A stretch of 64,000 nucleotides of DNA from Hyphomicrobiales bacterium (lineage in GTDB: Bacteria; Pseudomonadota; Alphaproteobacteria; Rhizobiales; Rhizobiaceae), in contig UBWZ01000014.1 in the NCBI GenBank assembly GCA_900469345.1, positions 186,001 through 250,000 on the forward strand. Direction: 5' to 3'. The position numbers were made by a program, and so were the translations under genes. Each line of letters begins with the position of its first letter. The stretch's first letter is position 1. A model generated the notes under the pieces. The model was given only the letters and a program-made list of their open reading frames with translations. It made no database searches and had not been told where the DNA came from. Of the stretch, positions 46,701 through 55,316 are shown in pieces.

Positions 46701-47640
46701 CAAGAAGGGTCTGGTTCCCGCTTTCGGCAAGACGGGTCGCCACTCCAAGCAAACTTGCGGCAACAACATTATAGTCCGCAAAGATTGCGCTGCTCTGGAA
46801 GACCTCGCCGATCTGAGTGCCGGAGGCGCGTAGCGCCTCGTAGACAAAGCGGCTTTTTCCGAGACCCGACGCTCCGACGATGCGGACCAAGCGACCGGGT
46901 TCGGCCAGATGCTCGAAAATCCTGGCCGATGCTTTGGCCGCATCGACACGGTTTTCTGCGCCGGTTGGATCTCGCTCTTTCTTCGCCCCGATGAGATAGC
47001 GGTCGCCAGCGTCCACCACGTAATCAATTTTGGCGAAGTCGCTGCGCGTCCCCCATCCGTCAACGGTCCGATATCCCGCCAGAGACTGGCCGGAACCTTT
47101 CTCTGCAAGCCAAATCGCAACGGACGGATGGCGCTCCGCCCATGATGCGATCGTGTTGGCGTCGTACAGACGGATTGCGGAGAGCTTCTTCGGATCGCCA
47201 CCCGCTTCAACGATCCCTTCCTCGATCGCCTTGACGTACTCGTCGCGTTTTTCTCCCGTCAGTGCCTCGATCGTGAAACCCAGATAGCTGCCGCCGCCCG
47301 CTATGATCGACAACAACGCGGGCGTCAGCGCCTTCTTGACGCCTTTCTTGTGCGTGGATTTTGCCCAGCATTCTTTTTTCCAGCCATTGCGGCCAATCTT
47401 GCTCGCCTTGCATTGAAAAAAGTTCGTGCGGGAGGGCAGAAAATCTGTCGCGTCCACACCGCCGGTCCATGCTATTCTTCCGTCTTCGCCGCCATCGGCG
47501 ACGGTGATCTGCAGCGGGACCATAACGCTGGCCAATTGCAGACCGGAAGCAAGCGCTTCCGCGTGAAGCAGCCGTTTCAACAAAAGCACGAGTTCCATGC
47601 TGTTGAGTGCTTCGATTTGGTCGGGTTTGCCCTCGAACAT
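43795..47640 (-). CDS. Large STAND-like NTPase with N-terminal PD-(D/E)XK-like nuclease (Avs-like)
   Basis: 1281 residues. About 1-130 look like an Mrr/Cap4-type nuclease: GGEDGRIAWTG with Asp53, then FFQCKASK with Gln76-x-Lys78. The NTPase starts near 250 with Walker A GASGLGKS (256-263) and Walker B LLVVDE (Asp316, Glu317). From about 430 to the end the sequence is a long helical array, as in the sensor part of antiviral STAND proteins. Avs proteins sense phage proteins and cut DNA. This is an inference from layout; the STAND helical hallmarks cannot be proved by eye. Confidence 0.7.
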   Translation of the reverse strand: MFEGKPDQIEALNSMELVLLLKRLLHAEALASGLQLASVMVPLQITVADGGEDGRIAWTGGVDATDFLPSRTNFFQCKASKIGRNGWKKECWAKSTHKKGVKKALTPALLSIIAGGGSYLGFTIEALTGEKRDEYVKAIEEGIVEAGGDPKKLSAIRLYDANTIASWAERHPSVAIWLAEKGSGQSLAGYRTVDGWGTRSDFAKIDYVVDAGDRYLIGAKKERDPTGAENRVDAAKASARIFEHLAEPGRLVRIVGASGLGKSRFVYEALRASGTQIGEVFQSSAIFADYNVVAASLLGVATRLAESGNQTLLVVDECPRDIAIKLAEIAGSVGSQLRMITIDTDDRPLEDGRVLQVSLVPSDKVLVETILRKRNPALDSDAITRLSEIFGGFPRFAVLATEEGGNGQLADVETIGDVVDRILKGAGIVGEAEVRALQSLAMFERVGIEANPGPAQLDIVAERLGRMTGDEMYEHLARAKSRFLVGQNGNDFSAQPTPVANHLASRLIGILRPSLLDRLMAEATDDLLLALFGRWRHLDALPIVIETSSRFVRDQLSDTEAILSERGCAAIDALVHLVPDRVADLLRFTVLPLSDDALQLSIDARRSLVEALSKLAFRTHSFAIAARLLLRLAANETEEWANNATGLFKQLFQLELSGTEVPPAERFFVLDEGLERADPAMVGICVDALSSVFTRDYIRYGDSGRIGSGPPLVDWFPTTWDEVHEFYREGLNRLIHIRQKHPEFAKRCEDILARASRRMLNTSLYEEFGERLVAIAIEKGFWPEAVESVGDWLYFDRKGAPAEQSDYVRTLYDRLFPAALVDRAIVFTKFWRSDIRDPDAIHREGDHDFDYSERAAREIARQIASDDAQVLKAIRRMAHLDLKSVYPFAEELGHRAANKNEAFEAALDIVATKAAGLNLLRGLLAGIDRADRKLADDCLQKALATLASETAVVGLYTALSMNRERLERVIVDVKARRVAPGYWTVLSHGRGLDELDVDDVARLLEPLSSQGGDGAWAALEIAMMYRYGKAADPAQARYVATLLTNPLLLEHTRGSQRDGHTFEDLLKRVRSTIGIDAALADRLATQVVTLAGSKNYELFSALDDAMRTVVAILREDTPVVLWKHISHFYQTSTPIERNRLKRLIGPSNARFDGSETRDAGTLFGVPEEVVFQWADASAERPALLIDFYPILAAGTEKEFVWHPALERIAERYGKSKAFLAALSQRLRPSSWSGSIIPILEVYLVPLRSWTAHPVRAVSLWAKSELRYLERRIEIERQHESD

Positions 47641-47902
47641 CTAGACTGCTGCCCCACAAACCTGAAATTGCATCTTAAACGCTGAATGCTTTCATTAGCG
47701 GGCCACGAAGGCTTCGACAATCGCATCGCGACCCGTCCGCCTCTTCTCGTACGAATCTCATTCATCGCACTTGGAAAGAGATGTCACGCCTGCGGAACGT
47801 GGGTGCCGCAGGGATTTAAGAACCTTGGTTCGATTGCTCGCGTCGTGCCCGAGCCGGGTGAAGGCCGTTCATTCGAAGCCGTTTGCACGAGTCCGGCTGC
47901 CT

Positions 47903-48922
47903 TCAAGTTTCCAGGTACTTTGCAACCCATGCTTTCGCCATTTCCGAAAAAGGGGCTTTCGGATCAGTTTTCTCTCTGATGTTACGGATGATGCTTAAAT
48001 GAAACTGGCGCAGCTTCTTCGCGACACGTTCATGAAACGCGATTTCGGATGGCAACGCAGCGCGGAGTTTCAACGATGCGACATGGCCGGAGATTTCCTC
48101 TGTCAAAATGGAAAGGTTGACTGCCAGCTCGACCAGAAATTCCAAATCCCGCAGCACGCGTGTTCGCGCTTGCACAAGACCGAGCCGGTTCAAACCGTAA
48201 ATGCGGATCGAAACGAGACCCATGGCGCTGACTTTGAGCGCAGCCGCCATCGTCAGTAGGTCTTCTGCTGGATGTCCTAATGGCGGCGCAGCGGGCGCCG
48301 CTCCCGACGCGGCCGGGAGGACGAGGCCGATAGCGTGTTCGCTGTCGAGATTGAACCCGATGTGCTCCGAAGGATCATCGCGTGTCGGATCGATCAGAAG
48401 GCGGGCTTCGGACTCGATATCGTCGGCGGGAGCCACCGCTCTGCCGACCTCGATTGCCAGCGGAAAGCTGGACGCCTTTCCCGTGAGCCGCTCTTCGGAA
48501 TCGGAAAACGTACCGTCGGGCAACAGACGCAGAGGTCGCGCTGGCGATGTGGAGGGCGATCGTTGCGTTCGGCGTCGGTTGCAGTCGATGCAGCTCGGGA
48601 GGAGGTTTTCCCAATTCATCGCAAGCCACCAATAACCACGATGGCCTTGGACTTCCTCCACCTCAGCCTTGGGTCGATAATGCTCGACGTCTACAGGCTG
48701 CGTTCCGGCGTAGAAGCTTTCGCAATAGGCGCATTTCCCGTAAAACAGCAATTCGAGCTGATGTTTGACTTCCGGATCCTTGTACCGCTCGAAATCGTAA
48801 CCCTTCAGGTTCGCCGGATCCGCCATGTGGGCCGTCGCCCGCTGTAGCTCCGTACGTCCCCGGCGGTCTTTCTTTTCCAGGGAGAGCGGTTCAGCCACGG
48901 TGGATCGAAACACCCGTCTCAC
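47903..48922 (-). CDS. HNH endonuclease (PtuB-like)
   Basis: 339 residues starting at a GTG whose last bases overlap the stop of the ATPase gene (GTGA), so translation is coupled. The HNH/McrA pattern is complete: Cys64-x2-Cys67 (YGKCAYCES), Glu80-His81 (VDVEHYRPKAEV), Asn106 (NWENLLPSC) and Cys111-x2-Cys114. The zinc ribbon and catalytic His are intact. In Septu systems PtuB is an HNH nuclease assembled on a PtuA ATPase ring, the same arrangement as here. Confidence 0.85.
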   Translation of the reverse strand: MRRVFRSTVAEPLSLEKKDRRGRTELQRATAHMADPANLKGYDFERYKDPEVKHQLELLFYGKCAYCESFYAGTQPVDVEHYRPKAEVEEVQGHRGYWWLAMNWENLLPSCIDCNRRRTQRSPSTSPARPLRLLPDGTFSDSEERLTGKASSFPLAIEVGRAVAPADDIESEARLLIDPTRDDPSEHIGFNLDSEHAIGLVLPAASGAAPAAPPLGHPAEDLLTMAAALKVSAMGLVSIRIYGLNRLGLVQARTRVLRDLEFLVELAVNLSILTEEISGHVASLKLRAALPSEIAFHERVAKKLRQFHLSIIRNIREKTDPKAPFSEMAKAWVAKYLET

Positions 48923-51255
48923 TGAAGCAAATCCTGCAGGAGCGCCTTGATCTCGTTCTTTGCCCGGATGCGTGCCGCCGCGCGGTCGTCCCGATTGGCG
49001 GAACGTCGATCGCGAAGATATTCGGCGACAGCCTCGTGAACGAGCCTGGTCACATCGGTCGTACCGTAGGGCAACGCGTCTGCAATTTCGCTTCGGAAGC
49101 GGGTCAGCACTGACAGCTCCTCCTCCGACAGGGCTTCGCCACCCGCTTCCTTCGCGAGAAGAAACGCGACCCTTCCAAACGTGACGTCGGTGAGTCGATC
49201 GTCCGTCGAATAAAGCTGAAACATTTCGGAGGTCAGGAGCTGTTCGACCGTGAGAGTCTGAACGTTGCCGAAGTCCTGATTGCTCTCAACTCTTTCACGA
49301 AGGCGGTCCGCATCGCTTTTGTCCAGATAGCGATTGAACATAACGACTTCGCCGTTCAGCATGCCGCGCACGCAAAGCGGATCATGGCTCGTCAACACGA
49401 ATGTCGTCTTCGGAAGTGCCCGCCGCAGTCCGGTGATGATCTGCAGCTTCCATCGCGGATGCAAATGAGCTTCGATCTCGTCGATCAAGACCAGCGCATG
49501 CGAGTTTCGAGCGTCCCTTGCTGAGGCGGTCGTCGAGAAAAGCCCCTTCAGAACATCGCATACAAGTGCGAAGATTGCACGATAACCCGACGATGCGATG
49601 TCCAGCCGCTGAGGGATCGTATATTCGACGCCCGCACCGTCTCTTCGTTTGATGTTGATGAGGCATCTGCCGTCACGAACTTCGATATGAGAAAATTCTC
49701 CGTCGATCTGAATGATATGCCGCAACGCGCTCACGACCTCATCCAATCCGTCCTTATCGTGTGCTTCCAGTTGGCGAAGCCAGCTTTCCGGATTCGAAAG
49801 CCGTCGGTGACCATCGAAGAGAGATCCGACGTGCGCGATCGGATCGTCAAGCTCCTCCGTGCCGAAGAGCCGATGCGCTCCGTAGGCAAAGACCGGGATC
49901 GTTGCTGCTGCCGGATTTTCGCGTTCGACGCGCACATCGGCTGCGGGACGATCGATGACGAGCCGGCTCGAAGTTCCGTCATCGAAGCGGACGACCACGG
50001 ACCCGGTTTCGATGACTCGTTTGCTGCGTTCTCCCATGTACTCGGGATTGAGAAGGATGGCGGATGGAATTTGGGCAAGGCGCTTCAGGATATCGTCGTC
50101 GACGCATGCTAGGGCGACCGCCTCCAGGAAGCTGCTTTTCCCCGTGGAATTTTCACCGAGCAGCAACACGCATGGCACTTGCGGCATTTGGGCTGCTGTA
50201 AGGCCGGAGTGGACGGAAGCCGCAGGATCGATCCGAGAGCCACCGACGAAATCTACAGCGACGCTCTCCAACGACTTGAAGTTTTCGATTTCGACTCGCG
50301 CGATGCGCGGAGGGTCGAGGTCGGATTTCGCCGCAACCGCGCTGTCGACATCCGCAGCCCGCGTTTGAATGTCGGGCTCGTCCGCATCCTCGGCCTCGAA
50401 CTTACGCAACGTCTCCTCGAAGAGCTGTTCATAGCCCTTTGTTTGAAACCATTGGGGAAACCAAGCTTCGACGGCAGCTCTGCTGAATGCGGTCGGACCA
50501 TCGATCCGATACCGGAACTCGTTAGCAAAACGGCGCAGGAGAATGAAAACGGCTCCTCCGAACTCGTCGCGCAAGGCGGATTGCCGCTGCTTTTCCGACC
50601 ATCGAAGCTGCCGCTCGCGCAAACCGCGAACGATTTCAGCGAATGCTTCGCCGCGGCGAAGGATCAGTTCAGGTCGGTTCAGTTTGAAGTGCTCCAGGGT
50701 GCGAGCCGCTTTCGCCTCTCCCATAAGTTGGCCGTTCAGACGAGCGAAAAATTTACCCAGAACGCGAGTGAACCCAGGTTGATAGAACATCGGCTCTTCG
50801 GCTTCGTCGATAGGCAACCACGCATCGAACCAGAGAGCTCGCTCCGTAGGCACCGGGGACCTGCGCCCCCGCACAGGAAAGTATTCTTTCCGTTCCGGCA
50901 CGCAATCATCGCAGATCGGATAGAGATTTTCCCATCGGAATGCCAACCACAGATAACTCGCCTTGTCCGGCTTTCCGGATCCGTGATCGGCGTAAGCAGG
51001 CGGTCGAAACCTGTAAGGTTTAAGGGATTGGCCGAGCCTCTCACAAAAGGCGCACCGGCCGTAGCTCAATTCCGCCAAAGCGTCCCGGACGTCACGATCC
51101 AGCGGGATTTTCCACACCGGAGGTGCGTCCGTCTGTTCTCTTTCCCTTTCGCCCAGTCCGAGGAAGTCTGCGATCGCCTGCCGAGCATCCGCCGTCGAGG
51201 CATCAAGCGATTTGGGGAAAACTTCTCTGCGGCGACTATCATCGAAAAAGAACAT
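48919..51255 (-). CDS. AAA ATPase (PtuA-like) with an N-terminal degenerate HNH domain
   Basis: 778 residues from the ATG at 51255; a TTG 17 codons upstream is possible. About 50-135 keep the HNH zinc cysteines (Cys68-x2-Cys71 and Cys115-x2-Cys118) and Asn110 (RWENLYP). The catalytic Glu-His is replaced by Tyr-Arg (PYRFRPP), so this domain is probably inactive. The ATPase has Walker A GENSTGKS (367-374), Walker B LVLIDEIEAHLHP (Asp592, Glu593) and a TSHD His switch, the OLD/AAA_21 type used by PtuA. It heads the six-gene operon and diverges from the GHKL gene. Confidence 0.82.
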   Translation of the reverse strand: MFFFDDSRRREVFPKSLDASTADARQAIADFLGLGEREREQTDAPPVWKIPLDRDVRDALAELSYGRCAFCERLGQSLKPYRFRPPAYADHGSGKPDKASYLWLAFRWENLYPICDDCVPERKEYFPVRGRRSPVPTERALWFDAWLPIDEAEEPMFYQPGFTRVLGKFFARLNGQLMGEAKAARTLEHFKLNRPELILRRGEAFAEIVRGLRERQLRWSEKQRQSALRDEFGGAVFILLRRFANEFRYRIDGPTAFSRAAVEAWFPQWFQTKGYEQLFEETLRKFEAEDADEPDIQTRAADVDSAVAAKSDLDPPRIARVEIENFKSLESVAVDFVGGSRIDPAASVHSGLTAAQMPQVPCVLLLGENSTGKSSFLEAVALACVDDDILKRLAQIPSAILLNPEYMGERSKRVIETGSVVVRFDDGTSSRLVIDRPAADVRVERENPAAATIPVFAYGAHRLFGTEELDDPIAHVGSLFDGHRRLSNPESWLRQLEAHDKDGLDEVVSALRHIIQIDGEFSHIEVRDGRCLINIKRRDGAGVEYTIPQRLDIASSGYRAIFALVCDVLKGLFSTTASARDARNSHALVLIDEIEAHLHPRWKLQIITGLRRALPKTTFVLTSHDPLCVRGMLNGEVVMFNRYLDKSDADRLRERVESNQDFGNVQTLTVEQLLTSEMFQLYSTDDRLTDVTFGRVAFLLAKEAGGEALSEEELSVLTRFRSEIADALPYGTTDVTRLVHEAVAEYLRDRRSANRDDRAAARIRAKNEIKALLQDLLQ

Positions 51256-51411
51256 TTGCCTAAATTTCTGCGAACCAAGGCCGAGTTGTCCGGCGCTGTT
51301 TCGCAATACCGCCGGTTTAACAAGTTTGGCTTCTCTGATAGCATCGAATCGTTAGTCGAGACTGAATGATCCCATAAACGTCTTGAACTTCCAGCATCCC
51401 GGGGGCACGCC

Positions 51412-53655
51412 ATGGAACATCAAGTCGCGGTTGAGGAGGAATCGGCACCTTCGGAGGATCGCCCAGACGCATTTCCGATGGCAATTCAAGGCGGCATGCT
51501 GGAAGCGCTCGGCATCAACATGTACACCACGATCGGCAAGTGCTTGGTGGAATTCGTCGCCAACGCCTACGATTCTGACGCGGCGAGCGTCGAGCTGGAC
51601 ATACCGTTCGATCGTATCGCTGAGGCGCGGCGGGAAATCCGAGCTGCGGCAAAAGCGCAGGCTCAATCCGTCGGTCGCACGAAGCTCAATGTTCTCTTGG
51701 CTCCTCTTCCGGACGACATCGTCATCGAAATTCGCGATTCAGGTCACGGAATGTCGCCAGCGGACGTCCGCGACAAGTTTATGCCGATCAACCGAAAACG
51801 CCGCCTTGATCGCAGCGGCGAGGAGAGCAACCACTCCTCCGAATCAGGTCGACGGTTCGTCATGGGGCGCAAAGGTCTCGGAAAATTGGCAGGTTTCGGC
51901 GCAGCCGAACGCATCGAAATAGAAACCAAACGAGAGGGCGAAACGTTTTCAACGACGTTTGTGATGGATTTCAATGTCCTCAGAAACAGTGAAAATCTTG
52001 CGCAGGTCCAAATTCCCGCTTCGTATACCGACGGGCTGGATGCCGAAACGCATGGTACGACAGTCAGATTGCTTCGTCTCAAATGCGACGCGGTCAGCCA
52101 TTCCCAGGCGACGATCGAAGACTCCATCGCGACAGCTTTCTACGGGATAGAACCTGACGATTTTTCGATTGCCATCAACGACGCGCCGCTGGAGCCGGTC
52201 GTGGCCGCCTACGAGTTTACCTATTCGCCGGCGCCGGGCGACGATGGTTTCACCAAGGAGGTTCTGGCCATCGACGACGTCGGCAGTGTCGCCTTCGACT
52301 ATATCGTAAAATTCAGAGCACGCGTGCGCGACCCGCAAAACCCGGACTTGGCTTACGGTTCTCTCGAGGCGAACAAACGCGGCGCACGCATTTATTGCAA
52401 TAAGCGGCTCGCGGCCGGGCCGACGCTGTTCTTGCTGAAGACGGGCATGCATAATTTCTATGCCACGGACTATATGGAATGCATAATTCGCGCCGACGAA
52501 ATCGACCGCCAGGCGATTGACTTCGTGAACACGAACCGGACGCAATTGCGCGAAGACAACGAAATCGTTCAGCGTCTGGTCGATCGCGTCAGCGAGATCA
52601 TGCGTTTGGCGATCTACACGCACAGCCAATGGCGAGACGAAGTCGTTCGGGTGGATCTCGACCATAAGATACAGGACTCGGAGTCGCTGAGGTGGATCCA
52701 GCACCTACCGAACAAGCAGCAGGGTGCGGCGCGGAACGTTCTGAAGTACCTCGCTACGACACACGACCTCAATTCGCCTGAATTCGACGAAATCGCCCCA
52801 CACTTCATGGACGCTATGAATGCCAGCGACGTGCTGGGCCGCCTCATCGCCCTGCGCACTGACCCCGAAAGCATGATCAACATCGCCAACCATCTGAGCG
52901 AATGGCACGATGTCGAACGACGCGATGTTCTCAAACACTACCGTGCGAGGCGCAACGCCATTCTCGCCGTCGAGCGTCTCCTCCCGCAGCTTCAGGACAA
53001 ACATGACGAGGCCGACGCCAGCATGCTGGGCCTGCACCGGCTGTTGAAGCAAAATCCTTGGATGGTGCGGCCGGAATATGCAAATTTTGTCCCGAGCGAG
53101 CGGGCCTTGCCGAGCACTTTGACCGCTGTCGCGGAAGAACTTCGCATCGATGAGTTTGGGACCGGCTCGGGGGCCGACGGAGCAGAGCTGGCGATCGTGC
53201 TCGGAAACCAACCTAGTAATCCCTATCAAATTTCTCTCGTTTTGTTGAAACCTCTCAACAGAAACCTCGTCCAGTCGGACTATCAGCAGCTCAAGGACTA
53301 TGTCCGCGACGTCGAACTTTGGGCAAAGGAAGCCTTAGAGGGAACGACTGCAGTCCACGGCATGCTCGTCGGCAAGAAGCCGGAGAGAGAAACGACGTCA
53401 CGCGAAGAACGAGGTCTCCTCTACGAGATGGACGAAGCCGGCACGCGGGGCAAACTCGAGGTCATAGGTCTGGAGGAGATGCTTTCTCGCGCCCGCGTCG
53501 TTCATCTCCAGATCATCCAGATACTGGAGAGCGAAGAAAGCGAAGAAGTTCCGACCGACAGCAACCTGACGCCGTCTCTTGCCAATTTGCAAAGCGGTGG
53601 CCTAACGGAAGAGCATCGCGCCCGAAGCCGGCTGCCCGCGCCCGCCGAGAGTTGA
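51412..53655 (+). CDS. GHKL ATPase, MORC/MutL-like
   Basis: 747 residues. The Bergerat-fold motifs are clear: N-box LVEFVANAYDSDA with Glu47 and Asn51, G1 IRDSGHGMS, and G2 GRKGLGKLAGFG. A transducer-like domain follows, then a helical C-terminal region with a possible coiled coil (about 450-560). Such proteins are ATP-gated DNA clamps. Iyer, Abhiman and Aravind (2008) linked bacterial MORC-like GHKL ATPases with restriction-modification genes including cytosine methylases and Vsr-like nucleases. It is convergent with the methylase gene, 29 bases away. Confidence 0.85.
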   Translation: MEHQVAVEEESAPSEDRPDAFPMAIQGGMLEALGINMYTTIGKCLVEFVANAYDSDAASVELDIPFDRIAEARREIRAAAKAQAQSVGRTKLNVLLAPLPDDIVIEIRDSGHGMSPADVRDKFMPINRKRRLDRSGEESNHSSESGRRFVMGRKGLGKLAGFGAAERIEIETKREGETFSTTFVMDFNVLRNSENLAQVQIPASYTDGLDAETHGTTVRLLRLKCDAVSHSQATIEDSIATAFYGIEPDDFSIAINDAPLEPVVAAYEFTYSPAPGDDGFTKEVLAIDDVGSVAFDYIVKFRARVRDPQNPDLAYGSLEANKRGARIYCNKRLAAGPTLFLLKTGMHNFYATDYMECIIRADEIDRQAIDFVNTNRTQLREDNEIVQRLVDRVSEIMRLAIYTHSQWRDEVVRVDLDHKIQDSESLRWIQHLPNKQQGAARNVLKYLATTHDLNSPEFDEIAPHFMDAMNASDVLGRLIALRTDPESMINIANHLSEWHDVERRDVLKHYRARRNAILAVERLLPQLQDKHDEADASMLGLHRLLKQNPWMVRPEYANFVPSERALPSTLTAVAEELRIDEFGTGSGADGAELAIVLGNQPSNPYQISLVLLKPLNRNLVQSDYQQLKDYVRDVELWAKEALEGTTAVHGMLVGKKPERETTSREERGLLYEMDEAGTRGKLEVIGLEEMLSRARVVHLQIIQILESEESEEVPTDSNLTPSLANLQSGGLTEEHRARSRLPAPAES

Positions 53656-53684
53656 TCTCGAATGTGGGGCTGCGGCGCATCCGG

Positions 53685-54698
53685 CTAGGCGGGGGTCTTT
53701 TCGAGTTGACGTTTGCTGGTGGCGAACGTCTGGGTGCGTTCGAATGCTTCGAAGATAGATGACGCGACCGCTCGTGCGAGCGGGACGGGAACGCCGTTGC
53801 CGATCTGCCTTGCTACCGGATAAGGGCGACCCACAAAGACCCAGTCGTCCGGCACGCCTTGCAAACGGGCACCCTCGCGAAGCGAGATAACGCGGTCCTC
53901 GACGGGATGAAGATAGCGCCCCTTGGACGGATTTTGGAACGTGCACCGCAGCGTGTTTGCGGGCGCATCAGCATCCATGCGTCCCCATACATCCGTCGCC
54001 TGGCAACCAATTTCGCGCCATGACGGCGGACATAGTTCCGGAACCTTGCGCATTAGATCGCGCTTGTCGCCGTTCGGCGGGATGATCTCGATTCTCCGCC
54101 GGGCGAGGTCCGATGGGATCGGCCAATGATGCATTGGATCCGTGGGGTCTACCGGGCGATCGAGCAAAACCGAGCGTATGGTCTTTCTGACCTTGAGAGG
54201 TTTCGGCTCGTCGATCCGGCCGATCTTCGAGGCGATGGTGAATGCGCGGCGACGGTATTGCGCTGTTCCGAAATCGACCGCGTCCAGAATCCAAACCGCG
54301 ATGTCGAACCCGCGCGCCCCGAGACCCTCGGCCAAGCGGCTCCAATGGGTTGTCTTAATGAACGGAGGCACATTCTCGATCACGACAACTGATGGTTCGG
54401 CGGCATCGATCCAAGGCAGGACCGAAAGACAAAGATCGTTTCGAACGTCGAGCGGATCTCGCCGGCCGAGGGTGCTGAAACCCTGGCACGGCGGTCCCGC
54501 GATCAGGACGTCGACTTTCTGAATGTCGAGCGGCGGCGTTTCTACCGAAGCAGCGACGATGCAGTCCGAGACATTCCGTGCATAGGACGCCGCCGCATCC
54601 TCGGACAGCTCGACCGCAAAGGCCGGTTGGAAGCCGATCGACTTGAAGCCGCAGCTAAAGAGCCCTGCGCCGGCAAACAAATCCCCGAAATTCAGCAC
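53685..54698 (-). CDS. DNA (cytosine-5-)-methyltransferase
   Basis: 337 residues from a GTG at 54698 with GAGAGG upstream. Motif I is FGDLFAGAGLFSCGF, motif IV has the catalytic Cys71 (AGPPCQGFS), motif VI is VIENVPPF, motif VIII is AQYRRRAF, and motifs IX-X are at the end (ARLQGVPDDW, QIGNGVPVPLA). It methylates C5 of cytosine in DNA; the target recognition region (about 170-240) does not reveal the site. The Vsr gene downstream suggests a Dcm-like role with mismatch repair. Confidence 0.93.
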   Translation of the reverse strand: MLNFGDLFAGAGLFSCGFKSIGFQPAFAVELSEDAAASYARNVSDCIVAASVETPPLDIQKVDVLIAGPPCQGFSTLGRRDPLDVRNDLCLSVLPWIDAAEPSVVVIENVPPFIKTTHWSRLAEGLGARGFDIAVWILDAVDFGTAQYRRRAFTIASKIGRIDEPKPLKVRKTIRSVLLDRPVDPTDPMHHWPIPSDLARRRIEIIPPNGDKRDLMRKVPELCPPSWREIGCQATDVWGRMDADAPANTLRCTFQNPSKGRYLHPVEDRVISLREGARLQGVPDDWVFVGRPYPVARQIGNGVPVPLARAVASSIFEAFERTQTFATSKRQLEKTPA

Positions 54699-54727
54699 TG
54701 GAGCCTCTCGATGAAACCTAACAGGTG

Positions 54728-54743
54728 TTATATGTTTATATAA
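54728..54743. promoter_or_regulatory. Perfect palindrome between the methylase and the HTH regulator
   Basis: TTATAT, GTTT, ATATAA: a 6-4-6 inverted repeat. It lies 30 bases upstream of the methylase start and 31 bases upstream of the regulator start, in the divergent promoter gap. Controller proteins of restriction-modification systems bind such sites. Confidence 0.65.
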
Positions 54744-54774
54744 AAACGCGTGGCTTTCGAATAGGCAAAACCAG

Positions 54775-55134
54775 GTGGCGCACTATCAGATTCTCACGAC
54801 CTCCGACGCCCATGATATCAGCGTCATGGTTAACGCCGTGTTAAAAAAGCTCGGCATCTCCCTGAACAGATTGGCATCTGACGCAGGCGTGTCGCAGTCG
54901 ATGGCCCATAAGGCGCAGCACGGCAGGCTTAAGCGACGCACTCCCAACGTCCGACGTCTCGAGTTATACATTTATATTGTCTTGGGCCAACGACATCAAC
55001 ACGATGTTCGTTTGCTGGACGCGTCTCTGCTTCGATTCCTTTCCGCTGGCGGCAATATCGACACCATCGTTGCTATCGTCGACGCATTGTCGAAGTCCCT
55101 CGATCCGGTCCAAAAGTCCCGTGGCGAGGAATAG
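54775..55134 (+). CDS. Small XRE/Cro-like HTH regulator
   Basis: 119 residues from a GTG at 54775; no clear ribosome site, so a later ATG (54826) is possible. The helix-turn-helix pattern LGISLNRLASDAGVSQSMAH resembles XRE/C.protein regulators. The C-terminal half (HDVRLLDASLLRFLSAGGNI, then VAIVDALSKSLDP) is helical. It diverges from the methylase across a palindrome, which suggests it controls methylase expression. Confidence 0.65.
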   Translation: MAHYQILTTSDAHDISVMVNAVLKKLGISLNRLASDAGVSQSMAHKAQHGRLKRRTPNVRRLELYIYIVLGQRHQHDVRLLDASLLRFLSAGGNIDTIVAIVDALSKSLDPVQKSRGEE

Positions 55135-55316
55135 CCCTCCAGCTTCAGACGGGTACCGGCGTTGTGGGGCTTCGCGCGACGACAAAATCGTTGTGCGTTG
55201 TGCGCGTGTTCATCGCCGTTGCGAAATTCATTCAGAGAGAAAGAGATTGGTAGCCGATTTCAGGCCTGCCGAAAATCTGCCGCCTAAGGCAGGCGTATCC
55301 GCTCGTGCGATGCCTG

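Noticed and set aside
46135..46833. 232-codon plus-strand frame inside the STAND gene
   Set aside because: No ribosome site or motif; the minus strand carries the continuous 1281-residue protein.
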